A stretch of 64,000 nt of DNA. Source: Pigmentiphaga aceris (GTDB lineage Bacteria > Pseudomonadota > Gammaproteobacteria > Burkholderiales > Burkholderiaceae_B). Location: the NCBI RefSeq assembly GCF_008119665.1, contig NZ_CP043046.1, positions 5,084,001-5,148,000 of the forward strand. The letters are read 5' to 3'. Positions 9,330-17,506 of this stretch are shown here, in pieces (the stretch's first letter is position 1; each line of letters begins with the position of its first letter). A model generated the notes under the pieces. It saw only the letters and a list, made by a program, of their open reading frames with translations, did no database searches and was not told the DNA's origin. The translations under genes and the position numbers were made by a program.

Positions 9330-10436
9330 ATGAAACGAGTGACGATCTACGGATGTGTCTCGGCAGCAGTCGTGCTGGTCTTCGCCGCAGGCATGACCAG
9401 CGCGTGGCTGATGCAGCCTACGCTTCGGCCGCTCACGCAGAAGGACATCGACAACGCGGTCCTGAACACGCTACAGACCAAAAGCCTGCCTTCGCGCACC
9501 GCCAGAGCGGCCGAGGCGGTACGCGAATCCGTGGTCGAGATCCGTAGTTTTCCATTGTTGGCAAAGTCCGAGGACGCGGACACGCCTGAAACCGAAGGCA
9601 AGGGCGATCAGACGCCGGTACCGCCCGGCGCAACGCCTGCGGTTCCGCCTGTCTCTCCGCCCGATGTTCCCCCTGGTGGTGCCCCTGCCGCACCACCCAC
9701 TACAACACCCGCTACACCACCCACCACGCCCCCGACCAATCCCGCCGACTCCACCCCGGCATCCCCTGCCCCGCGCGACGGCATCGCCGCTGGCAGCCCG
9801 TCCGATCGAAAGGACCCGGCTGATGTCAGGGACCCGACCGACAAGACCAAACCCGACGCAGCGGACAAATCGGAAAATGCCCCGGAAGCAAAGCGTGAGG
9901 CAAGCAATATCGGATCGGGCGTGGTGGTGACCGAGACGGGTGTCATCATCACCAATTTTCACGTGATCGCTGGCGCTCGCCGTTTGCAAGTCCGCTTCCA
10001 TGATGGCCACGTATCGGAAGCCAAGGTGTTGCAGGTCATTCCGCAGAAAGATCTGGCCATCATTCAAGCCACGTCGCTTCCCGACGATTTGCCCGCCGCC
10101 ACGCTAGGCTCCAGCCGCGACCTCGCGCCCGGCAGCGAAGTGGTCGCGGTGGGCTTCCCCTTCGGCATCGGACCGTCGGTATCTGCCGGCGTGGTGTCCG
10201 GGCTGGACCGTGAATTCGTGTCGCCCGACAGCAATGAAAACCTCGACAGGCTCATCCAGTTCGACGCCGCCGCGAACCCAGGCAATTCGGGTGGACCGCT
10301 GGTGAACATGAACGGCGAGGTGGTGGGCATCGTCACCGCCATCCTCAATCCCAATAAAAGCGGCACCTTCGTGGGCATTGGCTTTGCCACCACCATCGAG
10401 AGCGCCGGCAGTTCCCTCGGATCTTCCCCTTTCTGA
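9330..10436 (+). CDS. Trypsin-like (S1C) serine protease without PDZ domain
   Basis: The start is the ATG at 9330; a GTG at 9321 is an alternative adding three residues. An N-terminal membrane segment (about residues 5-25) is followed by a long linker very rich in Pro, Thr and Ala (about 90-175). The protease domain follows with His in TNFHVI, Asp in QKDLAI and Ser in NPGNSGGPL, so the triad is complete. Chain length ends right after the protease domain (368 residues), so the PDZ domain of DegP/DegQ is absent. It precedes the MoxR ATPase gene by only 12 bases, implying co-transcription. A periplasmic, membrane-tethered protease is the natural reading; its targets are unknown. Confidence 0.85.
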   Translation: MKRVTIYGCVSAAVVLVFAAGMTSAWLMQPTLRPLTQKDIDNAVLNTLQTKSLPSRTARAAEAVRESVVEIRSFPLLAKSEDADTPETEGKGDQTPVPPGATPAVPPVSPPDVPPGGAPAAPPTTTPATPPTTPPTNPADSTPASPAPRDGIAAGSPSDRKDPADVRDPTDKTKPDAADKSENAPEAKREASNIGSGVVVTETGVIITNFHVIAGARRLQVRFHDGHVSEAKVLQVIPQKDLAIIQATSLPDDLPAATLGSSRDLAPGSEVVAVGFPFGIGPSVSAGVVSGLDREFVSPDSNENLDRLIQFDAAANPGNSGGPLVNMNGEVVGIVTAILNPNKSGTFVGIGFATTIESAGSSLGSSPF

Positions 10437-10448
10437 CCCCGGAGGCGT

Positions 10449-11462
10449 ATGAACGATCTTGCCAGGGGCGCGATGGACAGCGCCAATTTGATGGAACGCC
10501 TGCTGTATGAGGTGAAACGGGTGGTGGTCGGGCAGGACCACTTTCTTGAACGGGTGTTGGTGGCCATGCTTGCCGGTGGCCACTTGTTGGTGGAGGGGGT
10601 GCCGGGCCTGGCCAAGACACTGACGGTGAACACCCTGGCCAAGACCATGAGCGGATCGTTCAAGCGTATTCAGTTCACGCCGGACTTACTGCCCGCGGAC
10701 TTGGTCGGCACGCGCATGTACAACCAGGGTACGGGTGAATTTTCTACCGTGCGCGGGCCGGTGTTTGCCAATTTGCTGCTGGCCGACGAAATCAACCGTG
10801 CCCCTGCCAAGGTGCAAAGCGCCTTGCTCGAAGTGATGCAGGAACGGCAGGTGACCATTGCGGGCGAAACCCACAAGGTGCCTACACCCTTCCTGGTGAT
10901 GGCCACACAGAATCCCATCGAGACCGAAGGCACCTACCCCTTGCCCGAGGCGCAGGTCGATCGCTTCATGATGAAGGTGATCGTGGGCTACCCGAGCGAA
11001 GACGAAGAAGTTGTCATCGTCAATCGTGTCACCGGGCCGCGCATCAATGTGGGTGCAATCGCCACCCCGGAACTCTTGGCGGAACTGCAGGAGCAATGCC
11101 GCAAGGTGTACGTCGATCCGGGCCTGATCCAATACGCGGTACGTGTGGTGGCTGCCACCCGCAAGCCTGGCAGCTACGGCTTGCCCGACCTGGATCGCTA
11201 CGTGACCTTCGGTGCCAGCCCGCGAGCCACCATCGGCCTGATCGAAGGCGGACGTGCACTGGCCTTCCTGCGCGGCAGACATTACGCCTTACCCGAAGAC
11301 GTGATCGATCTGGTGCCCGATGTACTGCGCCACCGGCTGGCGCTGTCGTATGAAGCCATGTCAGACGGCGTGACCGCCGACCAGCTGATTGCCCGCATTC
11401 TGAAAACCCTGCCACCACCAGAACGCCCCCTGGAGTCCCATGTTCGGGCGGCTGCTGTCTAA
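10449..11462 (+). CDS. MoxR-family AAA+ ATPase
   Basis: A 337-residue MoxR-type AAA+ ATPase. Walker A is GVPGLAKT (about residues 43-50), Walker B is LLADEINR (about 111-118), sensor 1 is MATQNPIE, and the MoxR-typical segment LPEAQVDRFMMK follows. GGAGG lies 5 bases before the ATG. MoxR ATPases act as chaperone-like remodelers together with VWA partner proteins, which are encoded downstream here. The 3' end overlaps the next gene by 23 bases, so translation is probably coupled. Confidence 0.93.
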   Translation: MNDLARGAMDSANLMERLLYEVKRVVVGQDHFLERVLVAMLAGGHLLVEGVPGLAKTLTVNTLAKTMSGSFKRIQFTPDLLPADLVGTRMYNQGTGEFSTVRGPVFANLLLADEINRAPAKVQSALLEVMQERQVTIAGETHKVPTPFLVMATQNPIETEGTYPLPEAQVDRFMMKVIVGYPSEDEEVVIVNRVTGPRINVGAIATPELLAELQEQCRKVYVDPGLIQYAVRVVAATRKPGSYGLPDLDRYVTFGASPRATIGLIEGGRALAFLRGRHYALPEDVIDLVPDVLRHRLALSYEAMSDGVTADQLIARILKTLPPPERPLESHVRAAAV

Positions 11463-12591
11463 GCGTCGGCGCACTGCTGACGCCTTGCCGGTCGCAGCAG
11501 CGGCGGGCAGTATGCCAACGACCGGCCCGTTTGCGGGCGGCGCATTGGCAAGCGTCAACGCCAGCCATGCCGAGGCCTTGCTGCGCCGTCTGGAATGGAC
11601 CGTCGTGCGGCGATTGGACGGCTTGCTGCAAGGAGACTATCGCACCCTGTTCCGGGGCTTCGGGCTGGACCTGGCCGACCTGCGCGAATACCAGCCGGGC
11701 GACGACGTGCGGCACATCGACTGGAACGTCACGGCTCGGCTTCAGACGCCTTACGTGCGCGAATTCCAGGAAGACCGCGAAGTGTCTGCGTGGTTCTTGC
11801 TGGACCTGAGTGGCTCGATCGATTTCGGCTCGGGCACAGTGACCAAACGCGCCTTGCTGTGGGACTTCACCACCGTCATGGCGCAACTGCTGACGCGCTA
11901 CGGCAACCGGGTGGGTGCGGTGCTGTACGGGGGTGATGACAAGGTAAGCGCATCGGTAGTGCCGGCGCGCTCGGGGCGTCGGCATTTGCTGCATCTGATC
12001 ACCCGCATGCACGGCACCCCGGCGGTGTCACCCAGCGACACCAACCTGCGCGACTTGCTTGAACGCGCGCGTGCCGTCGCGAAACGGCGATCGGTGGTGT
12101 TCGTGGTGTCTGACTTCATCAGTGCGCCGGGCTGGGAAGCCTCGCTGGGCATGCTGGCCCGTCGCCATGATGTGGTTGCCGTGCGGCTGACCGATCCGCT
12201 GGAACACACCTTGCCCGATCTGGGCCTGGTGGTCTTGCAGGACGCAGAGACCGGCGAGCAGATGTTTGTGGACACCCATGATCCGGCGTTTCGCGAACGC
12301 TTTACTGCCGCCGCCAAAACACGCGAGACCGACTTGGCACGCGTCTTTGCACAAACCGGTGTGGCCTGTCTGAACCTGTCGACCGATACGCGCCTGGACC
12401 TTGCGTTGTTGAACTTTGCACACCGTCGTCGCCAGCAAGGGAGCGGGAAACCAGGAGTCGAACAACAAGCAGTCGGCCAACAAGGAGCTAGCCAACACAA
12501 GACCAAGCCTGATCCCGCAGCCAACGCACACATCACATCTGCGGGCCAGCGCACCAGCCATAAAACCGGAACCGCCAAAGGGACAGCATGA
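11440..12591 (+). CDS. DUF58 domain protein
   Basis: A 383-residue protein with the DUF58 signature GDDVRHIDWN (about residues 87-96) followed by a VWA-like fold (LLDLSGSIDFGS). The first ~45 residues are low-complexity. The last ~45 are Gln/Lys/Ala-rich and look disordered, an unusual extension for the family. DUF58 proteins are standard partners of MoxR ATPases and BatA-like VWA proteins. The ATG lies inside the end of the moxR gene, and its own stop overlaps the next ATG (ATGA), so three proteins are made from one tightly coupled message. Confidence 0.88.
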   Translation: MFGRLLSKRRRTADALPVAAAAGSMPTTGPFAGGALASVNASHAEALLRRLEWTVVRRLDGLLQGDYRTLFRGFGLDLADLREYQPGDDVRHIDWNVTARLQTPYVREFQEDREVSAWFLLDLSGSIDFGSGTVTKRALLWDFTTVMAQLLTRYGNRVGAVLYGGDDKVSASVVPARSGRRHLLHLITRMHGTPAVSPSDTNLRDLLERARAVAKRRSVVFVVSDFISAPGWEASLGMLARRHDVVAVRLTDPLEHTLPDLGLVVLQDAETGEQMFVDTHDPAFRERFTAAAKTRETDLARVFAQTGVACLNLSTDTRLDLALLNFAHRRRQQGSGKPGVEQQAVGQQGASQHKTKPDPAANAHITSAGQRTSHKTGTAKGTA

Positions 12592-13685
12592 ACGACGCGC
12601 TGAACCGACTGCCCGCCTTCAGCTTCGTGTGGCCCACGATGCTGTGGCTGCTTGTGTTCGTCGTGCTGCTGGGCACTTCTTACGTGTGGCTGGACAGACG
12701 CAGGCAGCGCGTCAGGGCGCACCACCCTGCGCTCAAGACCGTGGGCCTGGGCATCAAACCCGGTGCACCGTGGCGGCGTCATGTGGCACCCGCGCTGTTC
12801 CTGTTAGCGCTGACCACGTTGATCGTCGCCATCGCCCGTCCGCAGGCTGTGTTGATGCTGCCGTCCCGCATCGAAACGGTGGTGCTGGCGCTGGACCTGT
12901 CGGGCAGCATGCGTGCAGAAGACGTGGCACCCAGCCGCCTGCGTGCCGCGCAACAGGCAGCGAAGGTCTTGCTGGATGCGCAGCCCGCAGGTGTGAGTGT
13001 CGGCGTGGTGGCACTGGCCGGCACCGCAGCGGTGGCACAGGCCCCCAGCCGCAAGAAAGACGATGTCATGAAAGCCATCGACCGCCTGCAACCCCAGGGC
13101 GGCACCGCCTTGGGCAATGGGCTGTTGATTGCGATCACCACCTTGCTGCCAAAGCTGAGTGCCGACGCAGCAAAACTGATGAACGAAGACAACGCGCCGA
13201 AAAAGCTCGCCGCACCCGCCAGTCCTGCCACGCCAGTTCCAGGCGCTGCCCCGCCACTCGGCAGCGAAACGCCGGTTGCACCAGGCGACTACAAAGCAGG
13301 TGCCGTCGTGCTGTTCTCAGACGGTGAAAGCAACGCCGGCCCCGAGGCCATGAAGGCGGCGCAACTGGCTGCGTCCAACGGCGTGCGTATCTACACCGTG
13401 GGTGTGGGCACGACGGAAGGTGTGGTGTTGAAAGTGGACGGTATGTCGGCCCGCGTGAAGCTGGACGAGAAAATATTGAAAGCGGTTGCCGACACCACCG
13501 GTGCCGAATATTTCCGTCTTGAAGACGCAGCCGAATTGAAGAAGGTCTACCAGGCGCTGAACGCCAGACTGGCATTCGACAAGCGCGACCAGGTGGAGAT
13601 CACTGCGCTCTTTGCTGCGTTGGGTGCGTTGCTGGCGGTGTGCGCGGGGATGTTGTCGATGCTGTGGTTCGGGCGTGTGATGTAG
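12588..13685 (+). CDS. VWA-domain membrane protein (BatA-like)
   Basis: A 365-residue BatA-like protein: membrane helices at about 15-33 and 65-80, a VWA domain with DLSGS (DxSxS) near residue 103 and SDGES near 245, and a C-terminal helix (about 340-360). An Ala/Pro-rich insert (about 203-228) interrupts the VWA domain. The start codon overlaps the DUF58 stop in ATGA. With MoxR and DUF58 it forms the usual aerotolerance-type (Bat) module, although BatB-E and a TPR partner are not present here. The phenotype of such modules varies among species, so the role is inferred only from context. Confidence 0.88.
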   Translation: MNDALNRLPAFSFVWPTMLWLLVFVVLLGTSYVWLDRRRQRVRAHHPALKTVGLGIKPGAPWRRHVAPALFLLALTTLIVAIARPQAVLMLPSRIETVVLALDLSGSMRAEDVAPSRLRAAQQAAKVLLDAQPAGVSVGVVALAGTAAVAQAPSRKKDDVMKAIDRLQPQGGTALGNGLLIAITTLLPKLSADAAKLMNEDNAPKKLAAPASPATPVPGAAPPLGSETPVAPGDYKAGAVVLFSDGESNAGPEAMKAAQLAASNGVRIYTVGVGTTEGVVLKVDGMSARVKLDEKILKAVADTTGAEYFRLEDAAELKKVYQALNARLAFDKRDQVEITALFAALGALLAVCAGMLSMLWFGRVM

Positions 13686-13734
13686 AACGCAGGGCAAAGC
13701 CAGGTACAGCGATTAACCCAGCAGAAAACATCAA

Positions 13735-13760
13735 CCGGCACTGCTGTCAGGCAGAGCCGG
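13735..13760 (+). terminator. Hairpin after the moxR operon
   Basis: CCGGCACTGC (13735-13744) pairs with 13751-13760 except for one A-A mismatch; the loop is six bases. It lies 50 bases after the VWA stop. There is no clear T run, so it may be an RNA-end stabiliser rather than a terminator. The rest of the 297-base gap up to 13982 shows no convincing gene. Confidence 0.35.
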
Positions 13761-13982
13761 CTGCGTTCATTCTGGCAAGCTTGCAATGGCGTAAATCAGA
13801 CTATGCCGCGTTCTTCATACTACTGAGCCTGGTGGCGCATTTGAGTAGTGATCTGCCCGCCTCCGAACACGGCTGGCACACCCGGTCATTAGGGCACTCA
13901 CCACCGGCCAAGACGCTTGAGCGAACTTCGATTTCACGTGCAGACGCGATTCGGCAGATTCGTCGCGCTAATCGATTGAAAT

Positions 13983-15314
13983 TCAATAAATAATGTTTGG
14001 TGCCAGCACTTCGCCAGACAGAAAACGTCGATGCGACAAGTGCTTCAATTCCTCGGAGAGCCGGCCGGTGTGAATGAGCTGGGCAAGCATTACCCCTGCG
14101 CCCGTTGAACTGCTGAACCCATGCCCGCTGAACCCGGTACAAAGATATAACCCAGGCACCCCTTCGCAGGGCGACACCACGGGTATGCCATCTGGCGTGT
14201 TGTCGATGGCCCCGCCCCAGGCGATGTCCAGCTTGTCAGGACCCAGCTCAGGGAAAATCTTTTCGGCTTCTTCGTAAGCTGAACGCACTAAGGACATGTC
14301 TGGCACAGGGTCAAGAATTCGATTATTGACGAATGGAGAGCGCCCCAGATGGAGATACGAGATTTCCATCCACAGCTGTCGCAGGAATTCCTTGCCCAGC
14401 CGAATATTTAGATTTTTTCGCCGGCTTGCGATCAGCCCTTTGAAACGCATGCCATAACGAAGGCTGTTGGGGATGATATGCGCCGTGCCACGGCCACTTT
14501 TGGCCAGGATATAACCCCCGTCCGATCTCTCACGCACCGCGAACTCCGGTGCTTTCAGCGCGCCGCGAAATGGCAGCGTGGTGTCATCGCGCGTTCTGGA
14601 CGCAGATGAATGTATGTTCAACGTAGGCAGAACAATTTTCTGTTTCAGGCAGAAAAGCGATGACCATGCCCCGCCTGCCAACACCACACATTCTGCACGC
14701 ACCAACCCATTCTCTGTTTCAATCCCTGCCAGGCGGCCTGCCTCGAAATACAGGTCATTGACAGCACAGTTCTGAAGGATGGAAACACCTTGCGTTGCTG
14801 CATATTGCGCCAGCAGCGGAATCGCACATGACGGGTCTGCGTAGCCATCATTCAAGGTTCGCACACCGCCAATCCAGGGCTCTCCCGTGCCTGCATAGCG
14901 CTGATTTGCCTGTTCTTTCGATAACATTTCGCACGCCACACCGGAGCGCTGAGCAAAGTCGAACCACGTTTTCCAACCTGCCAACTCGGATTCGCTTCGG
15001 GTGACAAACGTGATTCCCGGAGCCCTGAATCCGACGTCTGCGCCAATTTCCGAAGATAACTGGGACCACCGTTGCACACTGAGTTTAGCCATGCTCAGTT
15101 CACGAACGTCCCGGCCCAAGGTTCGGCACCACCCCCAGTTTCTGCTGCTTTGCTCGGCGGCAATACGGCCCTTTTCGAATACCCCTACCCTTTTTCCTAG
15201 CTTGGCCAACTCGTATGCCGTTGCGACACCTGCCGCACCACCACCGATTACTGCAACGTCTACCCGGGAAGGCAATGTGGCATCAGTATCGATTTTCAAT
15301 AATGGTTGTTTCAT
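13983..15314 (-). CDS. FAD-dependent amine/amino-acid oxidoreductase (DAO family, DadA-like)
   Basis: Start taken at the ATG at 15314 (MKQPLLKI), 443 residues; an upstream TTG at 15386 is less likely. The N-terminal dinucleotide-binding motif is VAVIGGGAAGVATAYELA, with SSRNWGW typical of the DadA/PuuB branch soon after. The C-terminus has the DAO-family flavin-contact segment GFSGHGFSSSTGAG. These enzymes oxidise a secondary or primary amine to an imine with FAD. The gene follows hydantoinase B on the same strand after a 188-base gap that holds a hairpin, so it may be the last gene of that operon or a separate unit. Base composition appears more AT-rich than in the moxR operon. The substrate is unknown. 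Confidence 0.82.
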   Translation of the reverse strand: MKQPLLKIDTDATLPSRVDVAVIGGGAAGVATAYELAKLGKRVGVFEKGRIAAEQSSRNWGWCRTLGRDVRELSMAKLSVQRWSQLSSEIGADVGFRAPGITFVTRSESELAGWKTWFDFAQRSGVACEMLSKEQANQRYAGTGEPWIGGVRTLNDGYADPSCAIPLLAQYAATQGVSILQNCAVNDLYFEAGRLAGIETENGLVRAECVVLAGGAWSSLFCLKQKIVLPTLNIHSSASRTRDDTTLPFRGALKAPEFAVRERSDGGYILAKSGRGTAHIIPNSLRYGMRFKGLIASRRKNLNIRLGKEFLRQLWMEISYLHLGRSPFVNNRILDPVPDMSLVRSAYEEAEKIFPELGPDKLDIAWGGAIDNTPDGIPVVSPCEGVPGLYLCTGFSGHGFSSSTGAGVMLAQLIHTGRLSEELKHLSHRRFLSGEVLAPNIIY

Positions 15315-15392
15315 TTTCGGATTGGCAATATTTCGCTTAACGACGAACACGCCTATCGAGACGCTCACGAAGCAAGGACGCAGCAATCCCCG

Positions 15393-15416
15393 CTGCCGGC
15401 AAAAGAATGCCGGCAG
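15393..15416. other. Hairpin between hydantoinase B and the DAO oxidoreductase gene
   Basis: CTGCCGGC (15393-15400) pairs perfectly with 15409-15416 around an eight-base A-rich loop. No T run follows in either direction. It could attenuate or protect the 3' part of the hydantoinase message. Confidence 0.4.
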
Positions 15417-15502
15417 GAGGAAATCTCGACAAACTGAATGCGATTAAAGCGAGGACGCCTTAATCGATGTGACTGCCCGGCCGACCTTGCTCCGGCCCAA
15501 TA

Positions 15503-17503
15503 TCAACTCACTTTGGCCTGCAATTGCGCATATTGCTTGCGCAGCGTGTCGAAGATGGTCTTGACCACATCGCCAGAGTCCGGCACGGTGCCGTTCTTTT
15601 CCATCACATCCAATTCATTGAAGATCTTGTGCTTCAGGAAATGACGCCAGTTAGGCGGCACCGACGCCAGCACCGAAGTCAGTGTCTGGTAGCGCTCGGT
15701 GGTCCAAGTACGCTCGAAAGCATCTCGCCCGGGACCATAGTCGAAATGCGGAACCTTGTCGGGCACGGATGCGGAGGCCTGTGCGCGAAGCGCACGAGTA
15801 CGCTCCACGTCGATCTTGCCATCGACGATTACGACCTGATATGCATCCTCGGCTTGCGCGACTGACACATAGCCGCACTGGACGTCGCGCAACACGCTTT
15901 CAGGCTCACGCTCGAATGCATGCCCGTAACCGCCTCCACCACAACCCTCCAGGCGCACCACATCGCCCGGCTGGCAGTTGATCAGATCGCTCACGCCCAG
16001 GTCTTCTTCACCCGCCGTTCCCGGATTGCGCGTGAACCGGGACACAGCACCCGCCTTGCCGCCGAGCACGCCCCACGACCCGAATCGGGACTTGTCACGA
16101 TTGCGGGCAGTCACGATGGAATTCGGTGCCGACACCTTGAACTCCATCACTGTGCCCAACCCGCCGCGGAACTTCCCCGCGCCTGCACTGCCGGGCACCA
16201 GGCCATAGCGCGTGATCTGGATGGGAACTTCGGCCTCATTGATCTCGACCGGAGTATTGCGAAGGAAAGCCACGATCGCGCCCGACGCCTCGGAGCCATC
16301 GCCATCGGCTGCACCACCCGCACCGCCGCCGACAGGCCCGAGCGCAGCGATGAAGCTGTGCCCGTCCGACGACGTGGTGCGCACGTTGACGATGCTCATC
16401 CCGCCCGCTGGCGACGCGGGCATCAGTTCCGGCACAGCACGAGAGAACGCACCGATGGTGGCGTACTGAACTACCTTGCAGGTCAGGCTTCGCATCCCTA
16501 CCGCAGCCGGGGCCGTCGGGTTCACCACCGTGCCCTCAGGCAAAACACAGCGTGCCACGCGCAGCATGCCCGCATTGAGCAGGAGGTCGGGATTCAGCGT
16601 GTAGAGCACATAGTTAAGCCCCACCAGCGCAAGCACATGGCGCTCTTTGCCGCCCGTCGGCATATTCAGCGATGAGTTCAGCTGTGGATCGCTGCCGGTG
16701 AAGTCGAACTCAAGCTCGCTGCCGCGCACCCGGAGCGTCAGCATCACGCGCAGCGGCTTCCCGTTGGCCGAGTCTTCATCAGCGTATTCAGCGAACGGAT
16801 AGTCCCCATCGGGAATTTCCGACACCATCGTCCGCGCCTGCTCCTCGGAGTAATTCAGCAGCGCTTGAATACCCTCGCTGAAAGCATCAGGACCGAAGCG
16901 TTCGATGATTTCCAGTATGCGGCGCTCACCGGTCATCAACATTGCAATCTGTGCGTTCAAATCACCACGATTCTGTTCCGGTGCCCGCACGTTGATTTCC
17001 ATCAGACGGACCAGTTCTTCATTCAGCACGCCACCACGCATGATCTTGGTCGGCGGGAAACGAATGCCCTCTTGCTGAATTTCGGTCAGGGTCCGCGACA
17101 GCGATGCGGGCACCGCTCCGCCCATGTCGGTATTGTGGATGTGTCCACCCACAAAGCACATCAGCTTGCCCTGATGGAAGACCGGCTTCCACATCATGAT
17201 GTCAGGCGTGTGCGTGGCGACATAGCCGCTGTAAGCATCATTGGTCATGCCGATGTCGCCCGGCTCGAAAGGTCCGGTCATCTCGATCACCGAACCAAAA
17301 TCCAGACCGGGATACCAGGTTGCCCCCAGCGTTTTCGGCGATGCAAACGTCAGCCCTTCGGGCGTCATCAGCGTGCACGAGAAATCTTCCGTTTCCTTGA
17401 CGAATGCCGAATGGGCGGTTCGGATCAAGGTGTAGGCCATGCTCTCGGCGGCTGCCACGCAATAATTGGCGAAGATCTGCAGGGTAGATTTATCGAAACT
17501 CAT
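15503..17503 (-). CDS. Hydantoinase B/oxoprolinase-family subunit (HyuB type)
   Basis: A 666-residue protein of the hydantoinase B / acetophenone carboxylase delta / 5-oxoprolinase C-terminal family, near the usual length. Typical segments are ETEDFSCTL near residue 37, NDAYSGYVATHTPD near 107, the His/Asp-rich GHIHNTDMGG near 139, and the glycine-rich C-terminal CGGGGYGHAFERE near 555. It pairs with the A subunit, whose stop codon lies only three bases upstream, so the two are surely co-translated. Together they use ATP to activate and open a lactam or cyclic imide, or carboxylate a ketone. Which reaction applies here cannot be told from sequence alone. Confidence 0.88.
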   Translation of the reverse strand: MSFDKSTLQIFANYCVAAAESMAYTLIRTAHSAFVKETEDFSCTLMTPEGLTFASPKTLGATWYPGLDFGSVIEMTGPFEPGDIGMTNDAYSGYVATHTPDIMMWKPVFHQGKLMCFVGGHIHNTDMGGAVPASLSRTLTEIQQEGIRFPPTKIMRGGVLNEELVRLMEINVRAPEQNRGDLNAQIAMLMTGERRILEIIERFGPDAFSEGIQALLNYSEEQARTMVSEIPDGDYPFAEYADEDSANGKPLRVMLTLRVRGSELEFDFTGSDPQLNSSLNMPTGGKERHVLALVGLNYVLYTLNPDLLLNAGMLRVARCVLPEGTVVNPTAPAAVGMRSLTCKVVQYATIGAFSRAVPELMPASPAGGMSIVNVRTTSSDGHSFIAALGPVGGGAGGAADGDGSEASGAIVAFLRNTPVEINEAEVPIQITRYGLVPGSAGAGKFRGGLGTVMEFKVSAPNSIVTARNRDKSRFGSWGVLGGKAGAVSRFTRNPGTAGEEDLGVSDLINCQPGDVVRLEGCGGGGYGHAFEREPESVLRDVQCGYVSVAQAEDAYQVVIVDGKIDVERTRALRAQASASVPDKVPHFDYGPGRDAFERTWTTERYQTLTSVLASVPPNWRHFLKHKIFNELDVMEKNGTVPDSGDVVKTIFDTLRKQYAQLQAKVS

Positions 17504-17506
17504 TAC

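Noticed and set aside
9330..10436. Calling the protease DegP/HtrA
   Set aside because: No PDZ domain is present and the long Pro-rich tether is not a DegP feature; only the S1C protease domain is supported.
13686..13982. A possible small gene between the moxR operon and the DAO oxidoreductase
   Set aside because: Open frames there have no ribosome site and Cys/Arg-rich translations without a family pattern; only a hairpin is supported.
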